Positions 37,801 through 47,397 of a stretch of 64,000 bases of DNA are shown piece by piece; position 1 is the stretch's first letter; each line of letters begins with the position of its first letter. The position numbers were made by a program, and so were the translations under genes. The DNA lies in NCBI RefSeq assembly GCF_040954835.1, contig NC_090699.1:19477817-19541816 (forward strand). Reading direction: 5' to 3'. The notes below the pieces were generated by a model. That model was not told the origin of the DNA, searched no databases, and saw only the letters and a program-made list of their open reading frames with translations. This DNA comes from Lepisosteus oculatus. Lineage: Eukaryota; Chordata; Actinopteri; Semionotiformes; Lepisosteidae.

Positions 37801-39867
37801 CTCACACTCGCTCACACTCTCAGATTCTCTCACTCTTATTCACACTCTCCTCTCACACTCGCTCACACTCTCAGATTCTCTCACTCTCTCATTCACACTC
37901 TCACATTCACACACACTCACCTCTCACACTCTCACACAGATTCTCTCACTCACATTCACACACTCTCACATTCACACACTCTCTCACACTCTCACTCACA
38001 TTCACACACTCTCTCACACTCTCAGATTCTCTCACTCTCTCTCATTCACACTCTCACTCACATTCACACACTCTCGCCTCTCACACTCTCTTACACTCAC
38101 TCAGATTCTCTCACTCTCTCATTCACACTCTCACATTCACACACTCTCTCCCACTCTCACTCACATTCACACTCTCACTCACATTCACACACTCTCACCT
38201 CTCACACTCTCTCCCACTCTCATTCAGGTTCTCTCACTCTCTCTCATTAACACTGTCACTCACATTCACACTTACTCTCACACTCTCTCACACTCTCACT
38301 CAGATTCTCTCACTCTCTCATTCACACTCTCACATTCACACTTACTCTCACACTCTCTCCCACTCTCACTCAGATTCTCTCACTCTCTCATTCACACTCA
38401 CTTCAATCTGACTCTCATTCTCACTCTTACAGTCTCACACACTCATATACATTCACACGGTCTCTCTCACTCTGTAAATGATTTCTCATTGAAGTTTTTT
38501 GTTTACTTTGCTGTAAAAGAAAGCATACCCAGGTTCTAGTGAACATTTAATTTTAAAATCTCAAATTTTGTTGAAATTTAAAGCTCAAAGGAAAAACAAA
38601 CTGTTAGTTAATTTAGTGGTATAGATAATATGGAATTATAGAAATTAAGTTCTATAAGGTTCATTTTAACTCTTGCCTATATTTGTCTTACCAAACAGTA
38701 TTTAGATTATGCTCTTTGATGTGGAAAATCACATTACCAAAGAAAAAATGCAGTATATTCAATTCTTGAAACCTTGAGTTAGAAAAGGATCATTTTAATT
38801 AATTCATTGATGTTCTTTTATAATGGAATTTAATTATTTTGTGTGATTGAGCTGAAAAAGGACTTGGCAAACAAAGAGGGTTAACTTAAGTGACAACATT
38901 GTAATTAGTTATTTTGGGAACCAGACTACAAATGCACATATACAGTATTTTAGAATTAATGAATTTGTTGTGGAAGGGAATTTCAATTATAACTGATCTT
39001 TTGGAAACAACATATTAGACTGCTCTCTGTTTGAAAGAAGTCTATTCAGCCATCACTTGCTTTCAATAACAGTGCAGGTTTAAGAAGGAGAATCTCAAGA
39101 TTGCCAGTTAACAATGCAAAAATAAACTGGATTTTATTCTTCAATTGCTGTCCAGTCACAGGGATACAATGGCAGGGGTTTGAAAATTGATTTATCCTGG
39201 AGATCTCTTTTCAAAGCTGACATATAATCAGTGTACAGAATCACCTCAAGAAGAACATAATCTTTTGCTTAAACTGGAGACACATATGCAATGAAAATCA
39301 AATAATGTATGTGATCAGGTGCCACATCACCCTGCAACTCACAACTGGGAACTCACTGAAGCTCAGCAGGTGTGAGCCTGGTAGTACCTGGATGGGACAC
39401 CTCCTGGGGAAAACTAAGGTTGCTGCTGGAAAAGGTGTTAGAGGGGCCAGCAGGGGGCGCTCACCCTGTGGCCCATGTGGGTCCTAATGCCCCATTATAG
39501 TGACGGGAACACTTAACTGTAAAAAGGCGCCGTCCTTCAGATGAGATGTAAAACCGAGGTCCTGACTCTCTGTGGTCATTAAAAATCCCAGGGCGTTTCT
39601 CGAAAAGAGTAGGGGTGTAACCCTGGTGTCCTGGCCAAATTTCCCATTGGCCCTTACCAATCATGGCCTCCTAATAATCCCCATCTACGAACTGGCTTTG
39701 TTACTCTGCTCTCCTCCCCACTGATAGCTGGTGTGTGGTGAGCGTTCTGGCACACTATGGCTGCCGTCACATCATCCAGGTGAATTGGTGGTGGTGGAGG
39801 GGAGTCCCCATTACCTGTAAAGCACTTTGAGTGGAGTGTCCAGAAAAAGCGCTATATAAGTGTAAGC

Positions 39868-39918
<51 letters not shown>

Positions 39919-42900
39919 ATACAGACAGGACAGACATGACTCTGACATAGACATTGTAGACAGGAACACATAATGCAAAGTGCAGATAGTGCAAATTACA
40001 AGGTAAATACATAATACAATATAAACAACACATTGGGGGGATTTAAACCCTGTTTCCGGAATTGGAGTGGGTCCAGGTAGATTTGCAGGGTGTTGAGAAG
40101 CCTGACAGCCTGCAGGAAGAAGCTGTTCGAGAGTCTGGGGGAGCTAGCCTGTACACTGCGATATCCTTTCCCAGATGGTAGGAGGGCAAAGAGTTTATGG
40201 GAGGGGAGGGAGGGGTCATCTACTATACTGGAGGCCCTGTGTCTGCAGCGTTTGTGATAGGTGACAGAAATGGAAGGTAGGGAGGCTCCAATGATCTTTT
40301 CAGCTGTTTCCACAATTCGTTGCAGGGTCTTGCGGTCTGAAGCGTTGCAATTATCAAACCAAACAGTGATGCAGCTGGTCAAGGTGCTCTCGATGGTGCT
40401 TCTGTAGAAGGTGGTAAGAATGGCAAGGAGAAGGTTTGCCCTCCTCTGTCGCCACAGGAAATAGAGACGCTGCCGTGCTTTCTTGGCTAGGGAGTTGGTA
40501 TTGAGGGACCAAGTGAGGTCGCCTGTAATGTGCACACCAAGAAACTTGATGCTTCTAACTGTCTCCACAGGGGAGCTGTTGATGTACAGTGGGGAGTGAT
40601 CAGCGTGGGCCCTCCTGAAGTCAATGATTATCTTTTGTTGTGTTAACATTAAGAGATAGGTTGTTGTTTGTGCACCAGTCCAGTAGTTGCGCCACCTGCT
40701 CTCTGTATGGTGACTCATTGTCGTGTCATCGGCAGACTTGATGATGCAGTTGGAACTGTGCTTGGCAGTACCGCCATGAGTCATCAAGGTGAACAGCACT
40801 GGGCTGAGCGGTGCTCAAAGCTGGCTAGGCTACACCTCTGTAGTTTTACTGAGCAGAATCTGCTTCGTCCTTTCCCCAGGCTGGCCGTTCAACAACACCG
40901 TCTGCAAAATGAGTGGCCTGGTGCAGGGAGCATCAGTGTCCGCTTCGGTCTTCACACTGGTGGCCATTGCGGTGGAACGGTAAATGTCTGCTCCCTTCCT
41001 CAACCCAGTAAAACCCTTTACCACTTACAGAGATTGATGCCACCATCAAATCACCCCTTCAGGTCGGGTTAACTAATTCAGTGGGAAGTACAGCAAAGTA
41101 GAAATGCTCAAATGCAGGAAATGATGATGTAAGTATGAATTCCTTTGCCAGTGATTCCAGTGAACTATAGGGCGGTGTAGGAAAGATCAACTTCTAGCAA
41201 CTTCTGTTCAATCTCTCCTTGTGCGCTTACGGAAAAAGCATTTATTTGCGGACAACCACCGCTGTATGTATTGTTGTGCATTTGATAAATAAACCTTGAT
41301 TGATTGATTGATTGATTGAAAATGTCCTCTTATTCCTCTCACCTGTGATATGTGGAAAGACACTGAAAATGAAATGGAGAAGCAGACTAAGGAACTGGTA
41401 ACCAGATAAATATCTGTTTTAGGAGTATGCAGGGATCATATTTATATATAGCGGATTGATTTAAATATAGAGGAATAAATGCCCTCCAAACAACAGATAA
41501 AACTGAATGAAATAGTGCTGCTGAACATCAAGCCCACCTGGCTTCTTTGGTTTTCAGTAGGTAACTGATCCCAGGATCTCATCCAGCTGTCCTGTGAAAG
41601 AAGCCAGAGGATTGGCTAAAACAATATGGCAGAGTCATTTGTTTCAGTCTCCTGTAACCCTTTGTGTAAAAAAGGTGTTTGGTTGCTTTTCTCTGGACTG
41701 ACTACAGAGCAGCAACATGTATGTTTTTGTATCACAGCGATAGGCACGGTACAAAGTTGTAAATGAGTTGCATAGATGTTTGCAAAGTTTGAAATTATGG
41801 AAAGTGTGGAGAAAACCACTGAAACATTAAAGGATTAAGGTGAAGGATTAAGATGAACAAGGTAGGTTAAAGGCTGCTAATTTGATGGATTTTGTATTGC
41901 AGACACATATCCTCTTCGGTGCATAATGAGATGGTGATTAACAACATCTGAATCAATGGAGGAGTCTTCAAAGAGTTTGGGAATCACCTTGAGATAATGC
42001 GTCTGCCATACAAAGTTTCAATGAACAAACAGAAGACCATCTAGTATTCTGTGTGATCTGCTTTTCTCTCTGGGGACTCAAACTCCAGAAAGGGAAAATT
42101 AAGGCATCTTTGAACATTGATTTGTATAAGAGGGCATAATAACTTTTAATGTGAAACAATCATCTCGTATTAATCATACTTTTCTTTAAAAGTTCTGTAT
42201 GAAGACTTTTATAAACTGTGCTGCAAGAATATTTTACGTATTCCAGGCTGTTTGCATTAAAAGTATTTGGATTTCAATTTAGTATTAAATTCTATTATAC
42301 TTTGAACTTGAATGCAAAGTATTCAAATGATAGACACAACATAAGATTAAGCAAAACAGAACGAACAATGGGAGAAAATTAAGAATGCTACTGGACTGCA
42401 CATTCTGATGTATGATTACTTAAATGCCTTGAAGAAAACAAAAGAGCTGCTTTTCAGCACAATGAAGTGGAAGTGCCCTGTAAGTCTTTTGTGTACTCAA
42501 GTGTATTCATCTCTTTTATTTTCTCTCTTGTAGTTTTCGTTGTATTGTCTACCCTTTCCGTCAGAAACTCACATTGAAGAAAGCCATCCTCACCATTGCA
42601 GTCATCTGGGTTCTGGCTGTGATCATAATGTGCCCCTCCGCTGTCACCCTCACCGTCTCCAGAGATGAGTACCACTTCATGGTGGATAACTACAACCACA
42701 CCTATCCCCTGTACACCTGCTGGGAGGCCTGGCCAGACCAGGGCATGCGCAAGATCTACACCACCGTCCTCTTCTCCCACATCTACCTGGCCCCGCTCAC
42801 CTTGATCGTCATCATGTACGCCCGGATCGCCGTCAAGCTCTTCAAGTCCCCAGCCCCCGTCCGGGATGCCCACTCCGAAGACGGCGACGGGCGCAAGGTC

Positions 42901-43395
42901 TCCAAAAAGAAGATCAGGGTCGTCAACATGCTTGTGATCGTGGCCCTGCTTTTCACGGTGTCCTGGCTGCCCCTCTGGACTCTGATGCTGCTGACTGACT
43001 ATGGCAACCTGACCGCTCGCCAGCTCAACGTGGTGACCGTGTACATATTCCCCTTCGCGCACTGGCTTGCCTTCTTCAACAGCAGCGTGAACCCCATCAT
43101 CTACGGCTACTTCAACGAAAACTTCAAGAGGGGATTTCAGGCTGCCGTCAAGTTCCAGCTCTGCTTTCTGGAATCGGAGCACCGGGAGACGTATAAAAGA
43201 CGAGCCAGTGGCAGGGAGCATAACCGAATCTTTGTTGAGGTTCAGCCCAACAACTCTGACAGCCGGAAGAGGTGGAGGGGGGCGGGGCTATTTGGTCGAA
43301 AGATTAGCAGGGTGACCCATCATGGGCTTGTGGTGGAGAATCTGGATCAGGGTTCCTCAAATAATGGTTGCAGTGTTTCTGCATGGGGAATGTAG
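28826..43395 (+). CDS. NPFFR1: Neuropeptide FF receptor 1 (class A GPCR, four coding exons)
   Basis: Exons 28826-28832, 35141-35461, 40880-40979 and 42534-43395 splice in phase to 1290 nt (429 residues; human about 430). This is a Gq/Gi-coupled RFamide-peptide receptor of the plasma membrane. The sequence shows an extracellular tail with glycosylation sites at N11, N23 and N31, seven hydrophobic segments, GN at 62-63 (TM1), D91 in LAISD (TM2), disulphide cysteines C118 and C205, ERF at 142-144 in place of DRY, SWLP at 286-289 (TM6) and NPIIY at 329-333 (TM7). Blocks such as KMSGLVQG and SHIYLAPL are nearly identical to human NPFFR1. The C-tail keeps the human-like HHGL and a W-x-x-terminal end. 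The first exon is inferred; the other three are firm. AATAAA at 43621-43626 is a likely poly(A) signal. Confidence 0.94.
29890..30175 (+). repeat. Interspersed repeat, 'catgtctttggactgt' family, diverged
   Basis: Blocks 'ccagtcagtcagagggcacaaacacag', 'aggaaaccaggattccacc' and 'gcagactccacagagaac', with 'aatcgaacccagag' and 'gaggcagacagcactgtgctgc', follow the order seen in the other copies. A poly(C) run interrupts it near 30091. NPFFR1 intron 1. Confidence 0.65.
33161..33418 (+). repeat. Interspersed repeat, 'catgtctttggactgt' family
   Basis: Begins 'tccatccattttctaacc', continues 'atgccagtccatcacaggg' and 'accagtatgtctttggactg', and ends 'ggctaaccactgtttcactg'. NPFFR1 intron 1. Confidence 0.8.
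33888..34220 (+). repeat. Interspersed repeat, 'catgtctttggactgt' family, second adjacent copy
   Basis: A separate copy about 470 bp after the previous one, with 'gcgccagtccattgcatgg', 'accagcatgtctttgggtag' and 'aaacatgcaaactccacac', ending 'aaccactctgtcactctg'. NPFFR1 intron 1. Confidence 0.75.
35141..35461 (+). CDS. NPFFR1: NPFFR1 coding exon 2 (N-tail, TM1-TM2)
   Basis: Follows a pyrimidine-rich TTTCTTGTAG and ends AACAG|GTAGGA. It encodes residues 3-109 plus the first base of G110: the [12 protein letters not shown] block, TM1 and TM2. Reading further upstream through the acceptor is open but only from a TTG, which is not credible as a start. Confidence 0.93.
36091..36549 (-). mobile_element. 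SINE3-like element, 5' truncated
   Basis: Reverse-oriented copy of the element at 39.3 kb. It starts with an (AAT)n tail, 'agcgcttttctggacagtcc' and 'caaagcgctttacagg', and continues to 'gccccctgttggcc'. The 5S-like head is missing. NPFFR1 intron 2. Confidence 0.85.
36886..36919. repeat. Tandem duplication, two copies of 17 bp
   Basis: gtattgcatatagtaat is present twice in immediate succession (36886-36902, 36903-36919). Confidence 0.9.
37420..38475 (+). repeat. About 1 kb imperfect CT/CA-rich simple repeat
   Basis: A continuous array built from CTCACACTCTCACTC- and ATTCACA-type units with interspersed 'agattctctcactctctc' blocks. It has a nested, higher-order periodicity rather than one simple unit. 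The plus strand is almost purine-free apart from A. It yields long open frames of H, S, L and T that are not genes. NPFFR1 intron 2. Confidence 0.95.
39316..39917 (+). mobile_element. 5S-rRNA-headed SINE (SINE3-like), best copy in the window
   Basis: The head carries 'ctgaagctcagcaggtgtga' and 'gtacctggatgggacacctcc', clearly 5S-derived. The body holds 'ggcgccgtccttcagatgag' and 'actctctgtggtcattaaaa', the 3' end 'aaagcactttgagtggagtg', and a pure (ATT)n tail of about 50 bp from 39870. NPFFR1 intron 2. Confidence 0.9.
39920..40812 (-). mobile_element. L2-type LINE fragment with reverse-transcriptase C-terminus
   Basis: A minus-strand frame of about 267 codons starts in the RT palm region ([11 protein letters not shown], then ADDTT where YADD/FADD is usual) and continues through [33 protein letters not shown] and [10 protein letters not shown] to the LINE 3' end. 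The order is that of an L2-clade ORF2 C-terminus. It has stayed open, so the insertion may be fairly recent, but it is 5' truncated. It directly abuts the (ATT)n tail of the SINE. NPFFR1 intron 2. Confidence 0.9.
40880..40979 (+). CDS. NPFFR1: NPFFR1 coding exon 3 (ECL1-TM3)
   Basis: Follows TTTCCCCAG and ends GAACG|GTAAAT. It encodes G110 to E142 and part of R143, including the ECL1 glycosylation site, disulphide C118 and TM3. A LINE fragment ends only about 70 bp before its acceptor. Confidence 0.95.
41210..41321 (+). mobile_element. LINE-like 3' end with (TTGA)n tail
   Basis: 'gtattgttgtgcatttgata', then 'aataaacc' and a (TTGA)n microsatellite at 41296-41320. This is the usual tail of L2/RTE-like 3' ends in fish. 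NPFFR1 intron 3. Confidence 0.5.
41570..41720 (-). mobile_element. LINE 3'-end fragment
   Basis: 'tcccaggatctcatccagct' and 'aacaatatggcagagtc' match the fragments at 19.6, 52.6 and 53.7 kb. NPFFR1 intron 3. Confidence 0.7.
42534..43395 (+). CDS. NPFFR1: NPFFR1 coding exon 4 (TM4-TM7 and C-tail)
   Basis: Follows TCTCTTGTAG. It completes R143-F144 and encodes TM4 to TM7 and a roughly 90-residue tail, with TAG at 43393-43395. Third codon positions are strongly G/C, unlike the other exons of the gene, so a long antisense frame appears over it by composition alone. Confidence 0.97.
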
Positions 43396-43620
43396 GAGTC
43401 CTCAACTGACTGTTTTCTGTTAGACCACCACAGTCTTATCTAAAATATGTCAAGAAATGGAGGCGTTGAAACGTTTCCAGTTCCATGTGGTGTCGCTCAA
43501 GGCCTAAATCACCCTCTTGTCGTGTCAAATGCAGATCCAAACAAAAATGGGCGTGTGTTTCCCGATTTGGTAGTTAAACAGCATTACCTGCCCTGCCAGC
43601 TCAGGTGTTGAGTGGGGAAA

Positions 43621-43626
43621 AATAAA
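43621..43626 (+). terminator. NPFFR1: Candidate NPFFR1 polyadenylation signal
   Basis: AATAAA, 226 nt downstream of the stop codon, and the first such hexamer after it. Confidence 0.5.
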
Positions 43627-46600
43627 CACAATTTCTTTGTTAAAAAGACATGGCAACAGGAGCAAAAAAACAGCTCTCTGACCACGGTTAATAAGCGACT
43701 TCTGTGCTTGCTCTCCCATGCATTAATTTTCTTAGCAGATGCTCCTGTCCAGGGTTGTGTTAAATGTACAGAATTAACATTAAATGCAATGGAAATAGTG
43801 ATTGTGCCGGCACACACTGGAAGAGTAATGCTACGCTAGGGCCACCCGAGGAAGAGCAACCATAACCTTCAGAAGGGGAGGGGCTGCCAGGGGATATCCT
43901 GATCTCAGGAGGAACAAGAAGATCAGGAATTAGACTGAGGAGCAAAAGCAGAGATGATGTCAGTTTTGCTAGAAGCTGATTGGCAGGTCCTGCAATGATC
44001 CAGGGCCCAGAAATGGGAGAAGACAGGGGAAGAGGAAAGGAAAACAGGTTTAGGGGGGACTCAGTCAGCAGGGGAGGTGACTTCCAGAAGAGGATAGGGA
44101 GACAGAGGGGATTTGACTTGCCCTGTGGCAGTAACAGTTGTGACTATGTGGCCTGACCTGTCTGTAGACTCTTCTTTCACCATGACTGTGTCAGCCAATC
44201 GCAACAGAAATTTGTGCTTGAGAATCCTCAAGTCAGTGCTCAGTATAACACCATGACAGTCTAACCTGTAACCCTCACCTATGTGCGCAAACTTCACAGC
44301 AGCACTCTTTAATTTTCCAGGTTGAAAATTCTGTGTATAAAGAAATATACTGTTTCCTTTTACCCACCAATTTTAAAGTTCAAATTGTCCAGTTGTCCAA
44401 GGTCCAATATGTAACTTGTGAGAGATTTTCCAATTGTCTGCTGATTTTTGCTTGTCCCTGATAGAAAACTTCAGTCAAGCCTGAATCAATCTTCTACTGA
44501 GTGACAGGTGGGCACAGGTGACAGATCTCATTTTAGCTACCAATGCTTCCAGGTATGCAACACAAACAGTAGTAAAATATGAAAAACACCAGCCTTATTT
44601 TTTATATCAAAGACTGTGGAGGCTGTGGGTTGTAAAGGGGTTTCTTGTCCCAGTGAGGGAAATATTATTAGCTGTCTGTTAATATGAAGGAGTGTTATTA
44701 AATGTCAGCTGCGTGAAATGTCAGAAAATGTGAGATATTGCTTGATTTCCATGAATTACTCCTTAAAATACTCATCCATCCATTTTCTTCTCAGTTTTCT
44801 TCAATATAGTGTTGGTGGGGGGGGGGTAGCCAGAGCCTATACCAGCAAGCAGTGGGTGCAAAGCAGGATACAACCTGGAAGGGATGCCAGTCTATAACAG
44901 GGCAGACACAGACACAAACACGCACACACAGTGCAGAACTTTTCAAAGTAAGACTACAGTATGTAACTTACTAGACCGGTCACACTGACCAGGGTCAGTT
45001 TTCCCAGAAGCCTCATGCCTAAACTAATGAGAAATTGATGCAGTTCATCCTTCTGAAGTTCTCTGTTGAATTTTACTATGTAGTTGAAAAGGGCTCCTAG
45101 AATGTAAGCTAAAGATCTTTGTTCTGTTTTCATTGACGTTCTGTATATAATTCCATATATTATGCTGTTGACAATCTTGTTATTATATTTTAATTTATGC
45201 ATCTGTGTAGACTTTGTTTTGCTTTCGTTTGGGAGTTTTCAAGGCACCTAAGAATTTGTATAGTTGTATAATGTGTATCTACCAGATGCCGTTTCTGTGA
45301 TTTTATTATTGTTAAAGAGTTTCTTTTAAAACAAATTCACCAAATTATTGTAAATTAATTGTAAATTGTTCATTCTAAATTATTGTAATGTATTCTGTAG
45401 TTCACAAGGCTTACACATCTTAGGCACAACCGTAAGTAACGGCATATTTATTAGCATCAACAGTTTACTCAAAGACACCACTAATGTTTTCTATTATTAT
45501 AACACCTTTGGCTGTTATTTAAACAGCATAGTTTAGGTGAAAACAGGCCAAGCCTGTCATTTAATATATTTCATTCACATTGATCAAAATCTTCTGAAAC
45601 CTGATCCTAAAACAACAAGATCAAGTATACACATACAAATAGTATGAAGTGTTTAGGTAGCTAATCCATTTTAACTTAATTAACACGATCTGGAATGAGC
45701 TGTTCATCAGCATTAACATAATGTTCTTCTCTACACATCTATAAAGCTATAAAGCTTGTAATTTCGCACTACAAAAATGTAGATTAGGATTAACTGCTAC
45801 AATTCCTAAAATTTCCAAATATGATCACCATAGAACTGTTTCTGCATAAAGAATGAAAATGTTGTACAAACAGAGCAGAACATTTCAAAATAAGACAATA
45901 TACATTACTGAATCAATCTTTCCTAGGAGTCACCACTAAACGTGTAATTTTGTTTTTCTATAAAATCATTGCTGATCCCATTACTAAAGAAAGATCTGTT
46001 TATCATATCACGCTGTATATGTTTATTTCCATTATCTACAGAAGGAATTAAAGACTGCAAACTATATGTTAATAACTTGATTGCTTTTGTTGGATATTGT
46101 CCAAAAGCTTGAGACGTGTGAGTCCTGTATTTCTAAAGAGAAGAGCAGTGTAAATCAATGAATTATGTTGCTAAATTTCTGTGTTTTGTAAACAATGTAC
46201 TTTGTTTCAATGGACATGCACAGTAAAACCTAGAATACTTTGTGTGATTGGTGGTGTTTTGTTTCTTTATTAAGGAATCCGTAGTTCGACTCCTAGTTAG
46301 GACCAATAACTACACAATGATGAGAAAGCAACACTTTTAAGAAGGACCGTGGCATCACAAGGGGAAAAGGTCAGAGTGTGGGCATGACTCTTAATCCTGG
46401 TCTTAATTGGTTTATTGCTAACACCCGGGAGCCCATCTGTGTGCCTGCAGCACAGACTGTAAACAACAGCAACACGATCTATTATTATCTGTCACCTGAG
46501 ACACATGAGGACGTCAGTGCTAAGGTGTGCATAGACTCGGACCAAACGGGAGACGTGGGTCCTAAGGCTGTGATTTCTCTAACTGATGTTTCTTAGTATT

Positions 46601-47100
46601 ATTTAGTAGTCACCGTCAAGTTTGAGTCCATGGCTTTTCTGAAAATGCTCACAGTAGTAAGCTTATTATTATGCGTGTTAATTTTTGTGGGAAAGCACTG
46701 CAGAATAGCAAATAAGTGTGATTTGTTTGGAAACACTTGTGTAAAACTGGATTCTAATAAAAGCTGTAGTGTGGATACAGTTATATTAAAATAAAAATAA
46801 GACAATGAAATAAATGCAAAATAGATGCATTTAGATTAACATGCGTTCTCTTTTTTCTTATTTGTGTTTATGTTGGTCCTTGGTTGTCTGTAATCAATTT
46901 CTCTGAGCCTATAGTCTATGCTGGACCTAAATACGTGCCCAGAAGTTTTCGTACCCACTAACCAGTCCGGATTTGCAATAATGAATTTAAAAAAAGAATT
47001 ATCTTCATAAAGTAAGTCGCAAGTCCCGCAGTATAAGATCAATGCTTGGGATATATTTCGACTTCAAACGCATTGAACAGATGGTCACCTCAGAGGATAC
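43627..47100. other. NPFFR1-PPA1 intergenic region
   Basis: No supported gene is present. A repeat fragment with a poly(G) run lies at 44769-44935. The remainder (45-46.9 kb) is AT-rich and unassigned. The short frame at 46378-46596 is not recognisable. Confidence 0.5.
44769..44935 (+). repeat. Interspersed repeat fragment, 'catgtctttggactgt' family
   Basis: 'catccatccattttcttctc', a poly(G) run of 11-12 bases near 44816-44826, then 'gggatgccagtctataacag' and 'gggcagacacagacacaaac'. Only the 5' half is present. Confidence 0.7.
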
Positions 47101-47336
47101 AATGGTTGTAACTATCTTGCTCGTCCACTTGTAAATAACTCGAATTATGTTCAGAAACAGCAGCACGTTGTGACGTGGCAAAACCGTAGATTGCGGCTCG
47201 ATCTTACTGCGCATGCGTGGTGCACATGCTTTCTGTGTGCTCTTTCTGCAATCTGCCCGGCACAACTTCCAAGTCGCGGTATATTAGCTGTCATTATAAG
47301 GAAATCACAAACTTTTAACTTATTTATTGAATAATC
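47101..47336 (+). promoter_or_regulatory. PPA1: PPA1 promoter and 5' UTR with NRF1-like site
   Basis: CpG-rich sequence just upstream of the PPA1 ATG. It holds a palindromic TGCGCATGCG at 47208-47217, which fits the NRF1 consensus, and a CRE-like TGACGTGG at 47171-47178. No TATA box is evident, as is usual for housekeeping promoters. Confidence 0.65.
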
Positions 47337-47397
47337 ATGAGCTTCACCATCGAGGAGAGAGGAAATCCCAACACCCTGAGTTATAGGGTGTTTCTAA
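47337..47397 (+). CDS. PPA1: PPA1 coding exon 1
   Basis: Residues 1-20 ([11 protein letters not shown]...YRVFL) and the first base of K21. Donor CTAA|GTAAGT. Confidence 0.95.

Noticed and set aside
37465-38411. Open frames of 261 and 296 codons rich in His, Ser, Leu and Thr
   Set aside because: They are translations of the CT/CA simple-repeat array, which lacks stop codons by composition.
37420-38475. CRISPR-like array of repeats and spacers
   Set aside because: Vertebrate DNA; units are variable and short, with no constant repeat and unique spacer structure.
40668-41072. Plus-strand frame of 134 codons over NPFFR1 exon 3
   Set aside because: Wrong frame for the receptor exon and antisense to the LINE.
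42454-43221. Minus-strand frame of 255 codons
   Set aside because: Antisense shadow of the GC-rich fourth exon of NPFFR1. It has no homology of its own.
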